Shown: one piece after another, positions 1-6,958 of the stretch | Layout of the letters: the number at the start of each line of letters is the position of its first letter | Numbering within the stretch: position 1 is the first letter of the stretch | Assembly (NCBI GenBank): GCA_045630265.1 | Contig: JAZQSV010000010.1 | Coordinates: forward strand, 1-21,879 | From: UMGS1279 sp045630265 | GTDB taxonomy: Bacteria > Bacillota > Clostridia > Oscillospirales > Acutalibacteraceae | Direction of reading: 5' to 3' | DNA: 21,879 nt | The notes under the pieces: model-generated | The model's database searches: none | What the model saw: the letters and a program-made list of their open reading frames with translations, nothing else | Told to the model about the DNA's origin: nothing | Position numbers and translations under genes: made by a program

Positions 1-1206
1 AATAATGTTTTTATTATTAGGAAGAACAAATACAGTTTTTGCAGGTGTTTGTTCAATAGCATTTAAAATATCATCGGTACTGGGATTCATTGTCTGACCG
101 CCACTCACAAGAGTGTCAACCCCTAAATCCTTAAATAGTGCCTCAAGTCCGTCGCCAACACAAACTGCAACAAAGCCAAACTCATTTACCGGCTCTACGG
201 AAACAACCTTTTCGGGAGTTTTTGGCGCCGGTTTTGCACTCTTGTTTTTAGAGTCGTGCTTGGCTCTTTCATGTTGGTCAAGCATATTTTCAATCTTAAG
301 GTTTACAAGCATACCAAATTCAATGGCCTTTTCAAGGGCTTTGCCGGGGTGGTCGGTATGAACGTGTACCTTAATAATTTCCTCATCCTCAACAACCACA
401 ACACAGTCGCCAATGCTCTCAAGGTAGGAACGAAGATTACTAGCATCATCCTCCGCCTTATCTTCCTTACGGGTAACAATAAACTCCGTACAGTAGGGGA
501 AGTTAATATCAACGTCTTCAAATTCTGCGGCGGCGCTCATCTCATTTGCACCTTCGCTCTTTTCAGCGGGAGCTGCATTTTCTAAAGGGATAATTTCGCC
601 CTTTTCAAAAACGGAAAGCATACCTTCAAAAATAACAACAATACCGCATCCGCCTGCGTCCACAACGCCCGCTTTTTTGAGAACGGGGAGGAGGTTGGGT
701 GTATCTGCAAGCGCTTCTTTAGCACCGTCTAGTGCAATTTTAAACATTGTAAGAGCATCGCGCTCACCAAGTTTATATGCGGCTCTTGCTTTTTCGGAAG
801 CCACTCTGGCTACAGTTAAAATTGTGCCTTCTGTGGGTTTCATAACTGCTTTATATGCGGCCTCAACACCCTTTTCAAGAGCAACAACCAAATTCTCGGC
901 CGTTACTGTTTCTGCATCCTTAAAACCCTTAGCAAACCCGCGGAATAAAAGGGAAGTAATAACGCCAGAGTTGCCTCTTGCACCTCGAAGCAGCGCAGAT
1001 GCTGCAACCGAAGCAATGTCGCCGGCAGTTTCATCACTGTGCGTGGAAAGCTCACGTGCGGCGTTGCCAATACTCATAGACATATTTGTACCCGTATCAC
1101 CATCCGGAACGGGGAAAACGTTTAAATCATCAACGCGTTGACGCTGGTTATAGATATTGTTAGCGCCTGAAATAATCGCGTCTCTTAACTGATTACCTGA
1201 AAACAA
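1..1206 (-). CDS. yloV: FakA/YloV-type DhaL-domain fatty acid kinase, 3' end cut by the window edge
   Basis: 402 codons are visible, reading off the left edge; family members are about 550 residues, so roughly 150 are missing. The start is a TTG (1204-1206) about 10 nt after a GGAG Shine-Dalgarno; the first residues are MFSGNQLRDAIISGANN. The N-terminal DhaL (Dak2) kinase domain carries the Mg/ATP motif DGDTGTN at residues 35-41 and the RGNSGVI loop. The middle domain has the family signature IKVHVHTDHPG, a charged Lys/Pro linker follows, then the start of the C-terminal DegV-like domain (GGQTMNPSTDDI). In Firmicutes FakA phosphorylates fatty acids presented by FakB (DegV) proteins, feeding acyl-phosphate into phospholipid synthesis. 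It lies 14 nt downstream of an Asp23 gene, the conserved yloU-yloV arrangement. No FakB gene is visible. Family assignment is firm; the exact substrate is inferred. Confidence 0.9.
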   Translation of the reverse strand, partial: MFSGNQLRDAIISGANNIYNQRQRVDDLNVFPVPDGDTGTNMSMSIGNAARELSTHSDETAGDIASVAASALLRGARGNSGVITSLLFRGFAKGFKDAETVTAENLVVALEKGVEAAYKAVMKPTEGTILTVARVASEKARAAYKLGERDALTMFKIALDGAKEALADTPNLLPVLKKAGVVDAGGCGIVVIFEGMLSVFEKGEIIPLENAAPAEKSEGANEMSAAAEFEDVDINFPYCTEFIVTRKEDKAEDDASNLRSYLESIGDCVVVVEDEEIIKVHVHTDHPGKALEKAIEFGMLVNLKIENMLDQHERAKHDSKNKSAKPAPKTPEKVVSVEPVNEFGFVAVCVGDGLEALFKDLGVDTLVSGGQTMNPSTDDILNAIEQTPAKTVFVLPNNKNII

Positions 1207-1220
1207 GACAAAAACACTCC

Positions 1221-1571
1221 TTATTCCTTAATGCCGTCAACACGAATTGTAACCTTGGAAACCTTAATACCGGTTGCCTCGTAAACTGCGTATTTAACCT
1301 TATGTGTAATGCTTTTAGCAATTGCATTAATATTCATACCGTAGCTCACAATAATGTGTAAATCTACAATAACAGAGGAAAAGTCGCCCCTAACGTGAAC
1401 ACCCGTATCAATGCGGTCGCCCATTTTAAGAAGGGATAAGAGCTTTTGCTTTCCACCGCGGGGTACCATTCCAACTACGCCGAAGCAGGAGGTAACTGCA
1501 CGGCCAATAATTTTAGAAAAGTACTCATTAGAAAGAGCAATAGTACCAATTCTGGTTTCGTATGAAATCAT
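1221..1571 (-). CDS. yloU: Asp23/Gls24 family envelope stress response protein (YloU-like)
   Basis: 116 residues, all within one Asp23/Gls24 (DUF322) domain: an N-terminal strand (ETRIGTIALSNEYFSKIIG), a conserved V-x-G-M-V segment, then V-D-L-H-I-I-V-S-Y-G-M-N-I and a C-terminal VTIRVDGIKE typical of the family. It has no signal peptide or membrane segment, so it is a cytoplasmic protein; some relatives associate with the membrane through partners. The start ATG is preceded by AGGAGGATATTTT. It is followed 14 nt later by the FakA/YloV kinase gene, an association conserved across Firmicutes, and starts 18 nt after the lipoprotein gene, so the three are probably one transcript. The biochemical role of YloU is not established. 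Confidence 0.92.
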   Translation of the reverse strand: MISYETRIGTIALSNEYFSKIIGRAVTSCFGVVGMVPRGGKQKLLSLLKMGDRIDTGVHVRGDFSSVIVDLHIIVSYGMNINAIAKSITHKVKYAVYEATGIKVSKVTIRVDGIKE

Positions 1572-1589
1572 AAAATATCCTCCTATATT

Positions 1590-3209
1590 TTATTTAATGT
1601 TTTCTAGGTTGTAAAAAATGTCGGAAATTGTGGGCTCCAAGCCCTTTCCAAGCTTATCACTATATATTAAAAGTCCGCTACCAAAACAAACTGGGATAAC
1701 GGGCAATTCCGCACTAAAGGTTGCTGCCAAATCTTTAACTGTATAGGTTCCGCTATAAAAACCCTTATAGACATCTGCCGTGGTAAGATTGCTCACAACT
1801 GTGTCAGAGATTGTGGCAGAAGATACGTTAGCGGAATTGGTAGCAGATGTTGTAGGTGAAATAACAGAGCTTTTATTAAGCAAATGCCAAGCTGAATTTA
1901 AATTTACAAGCGGCCCTAAATCCAAATTGTTGTGGAAGTTTACTTCACCAAGATAAATATCGTAGCCACCGCTTAAAAGCTCTCTTCTGTAACCACTGTT
2001 ATCTGCTGTTACAAGGTTTATTTTAATTCCCGCATTTTCTAAATTTTTCTTTATTATGTTTGCCGCAGAAACTCTGCACAAATTATCTGAAGAAGCTAGA
2101 AGAGTAAGGGTGATTGGTTCATTATTTTTTGCTACGTAAAAACCATCTTCATTTTTTTCACCAAAACCCGCAAGCAAAACGTTTGAATGAACTGTATCAA
2201 TGTTTGGCTTTACTTCAATAGACTGCAGGTTTGCAACCTCTTCCCAAGCGCTAGGGTAGGGACCCTTTGCTGCTTCGGCCTTTGAATAGTAGGCGGTAGT
2301 GCAAATTTCGCTTCTGTTAAGTGCTGCCGAAACGGCTTGCCGAAAATAAACGTTTGCAACACGTGGGCTTTTGGGGTTAACTCCCAAAAACAGCATCCTG
2401 CTTTGCGGCAGGTCTGCCGTAGTGCCGTTCATTTTTGGAATAACGTTATCGGTTAAATCTGTAAAATAAATATCAATAGCACCGGTTGAAAGGGTTTGGT
2501 TAACCGCTTCATCATCGGGACAATCGGTAAGCATAATGGTTGTAACGGTAGGTGTGACGCCTGTGTGTTTATTGTTAGCGTTTAGTTTTTTCTCTTCAAT
2601 GTTAAACACATATAATCCCGTGCCTATGGGGGGGAGTAGGCGGTTATCCGAGTCGGTAAGTGTGTCGGAGCCACTTTTGATAATTGGGAAGGTAAGAAGG
2701 TTTACAAAATACGGGTCATCCCTTGAAAGGGTAATGGTTACCGTTCTGGTGCCGCTTGCTTCAGCCGAAACTGCATAGGCAAGGGAAGAGGAGTATGCCT
2801 TAGATTCCTTTGCTAAATTAAAGGAAAAAACAACGTCGGCGGCGGTAAGAGGCGTAGCATCAGAAAAAACAAGGGAATCAAGTTCAATAACCAACACCTT
2901 GTCATTATAGGTTATGCTTTTGGCTATTTCGTACTCTGTTTTATAGTCGTTTTTTAAAACCACAAGCGAATCATACATTAGCTGTGTGAGAACGGTGTTT
3001 TGCGCCGTAACGCAGGTGTAGGGATTAAGCGTGTCCTTACTTGAATAAAGCATATTTATTTGTTTCCCGCCGGCGGTTAAGGAACTGTCATCACCATTTT
3101 GAATGGGTTTATTTTTATTAGCGCCATTGCAACCGCATAGGATAACAAGAATTAGACAAAGAAGTAGTGCAATATTTTTTTTAATATTCAACTGCATACC
3201 CCCAAACAA
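1590..3209 (-). CDS. Solute-binding lipoprotein, ABC-transporter family 5 (OppA/NikA-like)
   Basis: 539 residues. Basic residues then a hydrophobic stretch (about residues 13-24) end in the lipobox L-C-G-C with Cys27 as the lipidation site, so this is a membrane-anchored extracellular lipoprotein. The mature part follows the SBP_bac_5 plan: YSSKDTLNPYTCVTAQNT near the N-terminus, a LTAADVVFSFNLAK signature around residue 120, and FRQAVSAALNRSEI in the middle. Family members bind oligopeptides, nickel or other solutes for an ABC permease, but no permease or ATPase gene lies nearby, so the ligand is unknown. Residues 447-479 are a Ser/Thr-rich low-complexity insert. The start is uncertain: TTG at 3207-3209 follows AAGGTG closely, while ATG at 3195-3197 is the alternative but has GGGGG almost touching it; either keeps the signal peptide. 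The gene has its own promoter. Confidence 0.85.
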   Translation of the reverse strand: MFGGMQLNIKKNIALLLCLILVILCGCNGANKNKPIQNGDDSSLTAGGKQINMLYSSKDTLNPYTCVTAQNTVLTQLMYDSLVVLKNDYKTEYEIAKSITYNDKVLVIELDSLVFSDATPLTAADVVFSFNLAKESKAYSSSLAYAVSAEASGTRTVTITLSRDDPYFVNLLTFPIIKSGSDTLTDSDNRLLPPIGTGLYVFNIEEKKLNANNKHTGVTPTVTTIMLTDCPDDEAVNQTLSTGAIDIYFTDLTDNVIPKMNGTTADLPQSRMLFLGVNPKSPRVANVYFRQAVSAALNRSEICTTAYYSKAEAAKGPYPSAWEEVANLQSIEVKPNIDTVHSNVLLAGFGEKNEDGFYVAKNNEPITLTLLASSDNLCRVSAANIIKKNLENAGIKINLVTADNSGYRRELLSGGYDIYLGEVNFHNNLDLGPLVNLNSAWHLLNKSSVISPTTSATNSANVSSATISDTVVSNLTTADVYKGFYSGTYTVKDLAATFSAELPVIPVCFGSGLLIYSDKLGKGLEPTISDIFYNLENIK

Positions 3210-3225
3210 AATACACCTTCAAGTT

Positions 3226-3254
3226 ATTATACTATATTTTGCCACCGTTTTCAA
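3226..3254 (-). promoter_or_regulatory. Sigma-A promoter of the lipoprotein-yloU-yloV transcript
   Basis: On the minus strand a -35 box TTGAAA (3249-3254) and a perfect -10 box TATAAT (3226-3231) are separated by exactly 17 bp. The predicted transcript start, about 3219, leaves only some 10 nt before the TTG start or 22 nt before the ATG of the lipoprotein gene. It lies in the 57-bp gap behind ymdB, which implies that the three downstream genes can be expressed independently of ymdB. Confidence 0.75.
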
Positions 3255-3266
3255 TAAAAATTTACT

Positions 3267-4052
3267 TTATTTGCAATATTGTAATTTAATAAGGGTGGTT
3301 TCGGTTGTAAGTCCGGTTTTGTTATCAATATCGAAAACACAGCCGCAAAGCTCACATTCACCCGCGGCACCCATAAATTTAACCGGCAGCTTATCCTTCA
3401 TTTTCTTTATAACAAGCTCTGTGTCGGCACCAAGAACAGATTGTTTTACACCTGTCATACCAATATCTGTAACGTAACCCGTTCCGTTCGGCAAAATCTG
3501 ATTATCGTTGGTTTGAACATGGGTGTGAGTACCGAAAAAAGCCGAAATCTTTCCGTCCAAATAAAAGCCAAGTGCACGTTTTTCACTTGTTGCCTCTGCG
3601 TGAAAATCAATCAAAATAATTTTAGCCCCAAGTGATTTTGCCTTTTCTACCATCTTATCGGCGGTTTCAAACGGACAGGCCATATTTTCCATATATACAA
3701 CGCCTAAAATATTTATAACTGCTACCTGTGTGTAGCCCATATCAACTATTGTAATGCCCTTTCCCGGTAGGGAGGCGGGGAAATTTGCCGGGCGAAGAAG
3801 ACGCTCGTTTTCTTCTAAAAGCTCGTAAATTTCCTTTCTTCTTACTGTGTGGTTGCCGCCCGTAATAACATCAACCCCCGCAGTAAAAAGGGTTCCTGCG
3901 CTTTGGGGTAAAATTCCGTTACCCTCCGCGGCGTTTTCTCCGTTGGCTATAACCAAATCAATAGAGTACTCTTTCTTTATTTTTGGAAGCTTTTCAAGGA
4001 CGGTTTGTGTGCCGTATTTACCACAAACGTCACCAATACATAAAACCTTCAT
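3267..4052 (-). CDS. ymdB: YmdB-family metallophosphoesterase
   Basis: 261 residues from the ATG at 4050-4052, which sits 6 nt after AAAGGG; a TTG one codon upstream is less likely. The dinuclear metal-site residues of the YmdB family (TIGR00282) are all visible: Asp8 (IGDVCG), Glu39-Asn40 (NGEN), Asn67-His68 (GGNHT), His151 (DFHAE) and His176/His178 (GTHTH). Length equals the usual family length. Characterised relatives are cytoplasmic phosphodiesterases acting on 2',3'-cyclic or 3',5'-cyclic nucleotides, and in Bacillus YmdB influences the biofilm/motility decision. In Bacilli it usually follows rny (RNase Y); rny is absent here. It is transcribed divergently from trpS from its own promoter. 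The assignment is firm, the physiological substrate is not. Confidence 0.93.
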   Translation of the reverse strand: MKVLCIGDVCGKYGTQTVLEKLPKIKKEYSIDLVIANGENAAEGNGILPQSAGTLFTAGVDVITGGNHTVRRKEIYELLEENERLLRPANFPASLPGKGITIVDMGYTQVAVINILGVVYMENMACPFETADKMVEKAKSLGAKIILIDFHAEATSEKRALGFYLDGKISAFFGTHTHVQTNDNQILPNGTGYVTDIGMTGVKQSVLGADTELVIKKMKDKLPVKFMGAAGECELCGCVFDIDNKTGLTTETTLIKLQYCK

Positions 4053-4084
4053 CAAAATCCCTTTCTAATTTGAAATTTCACTTT

Positions 4085-4113
4085 ATTTTACACTAAAATC
4101 AAATAATTTTCAA
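4085..4113 (-). promoter_or_regulatory. Sigma-A promoter of ymdB
   Basis: On the minus strand TTGAAA (4108-4113) and TAAAAT (4085-4090) are separated by 17 bp, giving a start near 4078 and a leader of about 26 nt carrying the AAAGGG ribosome binding site. Confidence 0.65.
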
Positions 4114-4161
4114 TTGTTTTTAATAACTGTTAAAAAAATATTTAAAAAGGGGTAAAATTAC

Positions 4162-4190
4162 TTGCTAAAATTTTTAAAATATGTTAAAAT
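4162..4190 (+). promoter_or_regulatory. Sigma-A promoter of trpS-holB
   Basis: TTGCTA (4162-4167), a 17-bp spacer and TAAAAT (4185-4190) form a near-consensus promoter. The start would be near 4197, giving a leader of about 97 nt. The leader lacks a T-box AGGGTGGNACCGCG element and lacks a short reading frame with Trp codons, so no tryptophan-responsive attenuation is recognisable. The coding region has an open in-frame upstream extension that overlaps this promoter and is not taken as coding. Confidence 0.65.
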
Positions 4191-4251
4191 AATTCAAATA
4201 TGGGGTTGTATGCGTTTTGAAAACTCACCACAAAACAATATAGAAATAAAC

Positions 4252-4267
4252 GGGAATGAAAATTCCC
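4252..4267 (+). other. GAAA-tetraloop hairpin in the trpS leader
   Basis: GGGAAT-GAAA-ATTCCC: six perfect base pairs closed by a GNRA-type GAAA tetraloop, 14 nt upstream of the trpS Shine-Dalgarno AGGAG. It has no U-run, so it is not a terminator. It may stabilise the leader or tune translation; that role is inference. Confidence 0.4.
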
Positions 4268-4293
4268 TTAAATACAGTTTAGGAGCGATTTTT

Positions 4294-5295
4294 ATGGAAA
4301 ATCTAACAACCAAAAAAAGGTCATTTAGTGCTATTCAACCAAGCGGTATGCTTACCCTTGGCAACTATTTGGGAGCCCTTAAAAATTGGAAGAGTATGAC
4401 AGAGGATTTTGAATGCCTTTACTGTGTTGCAGATTTACATGCTATTACCGTAAGGCAGGAACCTTCGGTTTTCAGAAAACAAATACTAAGCACCTGCGCA
4501 CTGCTTTTGGCTATTGGCTTAGACCCCAAAGACGTTGTGGTATTTAAGCAGTCGGACGTTGCGGCACATTCACAACTTTCATGGCTTCTTAGCTGTTACA
4601 CACAGTTTGGTGAGCTTTCCCGTATGACTCAGTTTAAGGATAAGTCGCAAAAGCATGCCGACAATATAAATCTTGGCCTTTTTGCATATCCAACCCTTAT
4701 GGCGGCCGACATTTTGCTATATAATCCTGATTTTGTTCCTATTGGTGCCGACCAAAAGCAACACCTTGAAATTACAAGGGATATCGCAAACCGTTTCAAC
4801 AATCTTTACGGCGATGTTTTCAAAATTCCTGAACCGTATATTGGTAAGGTTGGCGCGAGGGTAATGTCTCTACAAGACCCCACATCTAAAATGTCTAAGT
4901 CGGACGAAAACCAAAATGCCTTCGTTGCAATTTTGGATAGTCCCGATGATATTATGCGTAAATTCAAGCGTGCGGTAACTGATAGCGACAATAAGATTTG
5001 TGTTGCCGAGGGCAAGGAGGGTATAAACAACCTTATCGCCATTTATTCCGCAGTTACAGGTAGAACTGCCGAGCAAATTACTAATGAATTTGAGGGTAAG
5101 GGCTACGGCGACTTTAAACGTATGGTGGGTGAGTCAGTTTGTGAAGAGCTTCGCCCCATAAGGGAAAGGTATAACGAGCTTATTTCGGACAAAAAACAAC
5201 TTGAGGATATCTATAGAGAGGGTGCCGAAAAGGCCGATTATATTGCTCGCAGAACCCTTTCTAAGGTAATGAGAAAAATTGGTTTTATGAGATAA
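4294..5295 (+). CDS. trpS: Tryptophanyl-tRNA synthetase
   Basis: 333 residues, the normal bacterial length. Charges tRNA-Trp with tryptophan in the cytoplasm. The class I signatures are both present: the HIGH-equivalent T-L-G-N at residues 21-24 within QPSGMLTLGNYLG, and KMSKS at 199-203 followed by DENQN. Other TrpRS hallmarks are the YCVADLHAIT strand, AYPTLMAADILLY and the GADQKQHLE tryptophan-pocket segment. The start ATG follows AGGAGCGATTTTT, and homologues begin at this point; the longer open frame reaching back to 4162 overlaps the promoter and adds unrelated residues. It is followed 38 nt later by holB on the same strand, with a short GGACC/GGTCC hairpin in between. Assignment is certain. 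Confidence 0.97.
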   Translation: MENLTTKKRSFSAIQPSGMLTLGNYLGALKNWKSMTEDFECLYCVADLHAITVRQEPSVFRKQILSTCALLLAIGLDPKDVVVFKQSDVAAHSQLSWLLSCYTQFGELSRMTQFKDKSQKHADNINLGLFAYPTLMAADILLYNPDFVPIGADQKQHLEITRDIANRFNNLYGDVFKIPEPYIGKVGARVMSLQDPTSKMSKSDENQNAFVAILDSPDDIMRKFKRAVTDSDNKICVAEGKEGINNLIAIYSAVTGRTAEQITNEFEGKGYGDFKRMVGESVCEELRPIRERYNELISDKKQLEDIYREGAEKADYIARRTLSKVMRKIGFMR

Positions 5296-5298
5296 TTT

Positions 5299-5313
5299 GG
5301 ACCAAATCGGTCC
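5299..5313 (+). other. Short hairpin between trpS and holB
   Basis: GGACC, a five-base loop AAATC, and GGTCC, followed by TTTAAA. The stem is only 5 bp and the U-run is short, so full termination is unlikely; partial attenuation or mRNA processing between trpS and holB is possible. Confidence 0.3.
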
Positions 5314-5333
5314 TTTAAATGGGAGTTTTTCAG

Positions 5334-6260
5334 ATGAATTTTCCCCTTATTGGAAATGAAAGAACAAAGCGTAACGTTTTGCTTATGCTAAGCGCAAAAA
5401 AAATCCCCCATGCAATTATTATTGAAGGGGAGACGGGTCTTGGAAAGAAAACCCTTGCACGCTATTTAGGTAAGGCCTTTTTGTGCGCGGATGATAATAC
5501 CCCTTGCGGCGCTTGTAAGAGTTGCCATTTGGTGGATATTGGCTCTCACCCCGACTGTATGACTGTGGAGCCCGACGGCGTTAACGTTAAGGTTAACCAA
5601 ATAAGATATATCAGAACGCAGGCTCATTTGGCGCCTATGATGTGCGATGGCAGGGTATTTATTGTTGATTCAGCCGACAGTATGAACGATAATGCCCAAA
5701 ATGCGTTTTTGAAGGTTTTGGAGGAACCACCGCAAAAGCTACTTTTTATTTTGCTTTGTAAAAATGCCTCTACCTTGCTTCCTACTATTCGTTCAAGGTG
5801 TGTTTGTCTTTCCCTTTCTCCAGTTTCTATTGCCGACGAGGGGGCAAAAAAGGTTGCCGAGCTTTTGGAAAATAAAGATTTAGATTATATATCTCTTTTA
5901 GCCGCTGCAGACGGAAATATTGGTAAGGCGGTTTCAATGGCTAGCGAAAATACTGTAACCTTTTCGCAAATAGCAAGCGAAGTTTTGCTTCAGGCAACTC
6001 AGGGTAATAAATTTAAAATTTTAGAAATTTTGCAGCCGTTTGATAAGAAAAGGGAGGCAATACCCACCCTTATTGCTGAGCTTTTAAATGCGGTTTCTAA
6101 GGAAATGCAAAAAAAAGCGGTGAAGGAATATTCTTCCTTCACCTATGAAAAACTAAACCTTATTTATGAGCGCCTTATGGAGGTCGAAAAGGCAACCCTT
6201 GTTAATCCTTCGACAAAGCTTATTTTTTGCAATATAGCAGATATATTTACAAGCTGCTAA
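5334..6260 (+). CDS. holB: DNA polymerase III subunit delta'
   Basis: 308 residues from the ATG at 5334, which lies 8 nt after GGGAG; an in-frame ATG at 5319 lies before that ribosome binding site. Clamp-loader delta' subunit: together with tau/gamma and delta it opens the beta clamp onto primed DNA. Visible motifs are a Walker A-like G-x-x-G-x-G-K-K-T at residues 32-40, the zinc-finger cysteines Cys51, Cys58, Cys61 and Cys64, the DSADSMNDNAQNAFLKVLEE segment around residues 118-137, and a sensor-like RSRC. These follow the DnaX/HolB pattern, and the length (about 310) and divergent C-terminal collar domain favour delta' over tau/gamma. Its stop codon is 2 bp from the stop of the convergent gene on the other strand. 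Confidence 0.92.
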   Translation: MNFPLIGNERTKRNVLLMLSAKKIPHAIIIEGETGLGKKTLARYLGKAFLCADDNTPCGACKSCHLVDIGSHPDCMTVEPDGVNVKVNQIRYIRTQAHLAPMMCDGRVFIVDSADSMNDNAQNAFLKVLEEPPQKLLFILLCKNASTLLPTIRSRCVCLSLSPVSIADEGAKKVAELLENKDLDYISLLAAADGNIGKAVSMASENTVTFSQIASEVLLQATQGNKFKILEILQPFDKKREAIPTLIAELLNAVSKEMQKKAVKEYSSFTYEKLNLIYERLMEVEKATLVNPSTKLIFCNIADIFTSC

Positions 6261-6262
6261 CC

Positions 6263-6886
6263 TTATTTAGCTTTTGTGACTATTGCTGTAACGGCACCGG
6301 GCACGCCGTAGTCATAAACCAAACGAATATCGGTATTATCGGGGACAAGCTTACCGCCGCCACCCGAGAATGATAGGGCATTAATTCCGCCAGATAGACC
6401 TTTACCGGTATATTTTAAATAGGCTTCTTTAGCAGTCCAAACCTCGTAAAATGCTCTTTCCATTTGGTTTTTACGCCTGAAGGGTGTGGCGCCCGCAACA
6501 TACTCCTTTTCGGATGCATTAAAGCTCTTATGAGCAATTATTGCGGAAAATTCCCGTATAACCTCGGTGTCAATGCCAATAGGCTCGTTGCTGATGGCAA
6601 CAACGGTATATTTTAAACTATGGGAAACGCTAAAGTGAGCGGGAGCATTCAAAACATAGGGCTTACCGTGTTCGCCCTTTGCAAAAATAAGCTCTTCCGC
6701 GGGTATGGAGTAAAGACGGCTTATATACTTTCTAACAAGCATATCACCCGCAAGACTACGTTTTCTGTCCTCAAGGTTTTGCTTTTTAAGTATTTCCTTG
6801 CGGCGCATTTTGGAAAGCTTTTTAAGCTCTGATTCGTAAAGCTCATCACTCATTTTATCAATATTGTAATAAAACAAATTATACAT
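6263..6886 (-). CDS. Sfp-type 4'-phosphopantetheinyl transferase
   Basis: 207 residues from the ATG at 6884-6886, which has GAGG 8 nt upstream; a longer frame to 6937 overlaps the promoter. The family transfers the 4'-phosphopantetheine arm of CoA to a serine of acyl- or peptidyl-carrier proteins. The magnesium and catalytic motifs are present: G-I-D-T-E at residues 104-108 (Asp106, Glu108) and W-T-A-K-E-A at 150-155 (Lys153, Glu154), and the N-terminal half carries the G-E-H-G-K-P-Y substrate-binding segment. This is the pseudodimeric Sfp/HetI class rather than the 120-residue AcpS class. No polyketide, peptide-synthetase or carrier gene is nearby, so its target is unknown and could be the fatty-acid carrier or an unlinked secondary pathway. 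Convergent with holB. Confidence 0.9.
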   Translation of the reverse strand: MYNLFYYNIDKMSDELYESELKKLSKMRRKEILKKQNLEDRKRSLAGDMLVRKYISRLYSIPAEELIFAKGEHGKPYVLNAPAHFSVSHSLKYTVVAISNEPIGIDTEVIREFSAIIAHKSFNASEKEYVAGATPFRRKNQMERAFYEVWTAKEAYLKYTGKGLSGGINALSFSGGGGKLVPDNTDIRLVYDYGVPGAVTAIVTKAK

Positions 6887-6908
6887 AAACTTTTCCTCGC
6901 TTTTCTTT

Positions 6909-6937
6909 ATTTTAGCATATAGAATTTTAAAAGGCAA
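6909..6937 (-). promoter_or_regulatory. Sigma-A promoter of the phosphopantetheinyl transferase gene
   Basis: On the minus strand TTGCCT (6932-6937), a 17-bp spacer and TAAAAT (6909-6914). The predicted start near 6902 leaves a leader of about 16 nt carrying GAGGAAAAG. I could not find an equally good promoter on the plus strand for the divergent secA2 gene in this 72-bp gap. Confidence 0.6.
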
Positions 6938-6958
6938 GAACTATTTGGAGGGTTTCAT

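Noticed and set aside
256..585. 109-codon plus-strand reading frame
   Set aside because: Antisense to the middle and C-terminal domain region of the yloV gene; no family resemblance.
677..1141. 154-codon plus-strand reading frame
   Set aside because: Antisense to the DhaL kinase gene, with low-complexity composition and no ribosome binding site or recognisable domain.
4162..4293. 44-codon N-terminal extension of trpS
   Set aside because: The open frame runs through the likely -35 and -10 boxes and adds residues with no TrpRS counterpart; the ATG at 4294 has a good AGGAG.
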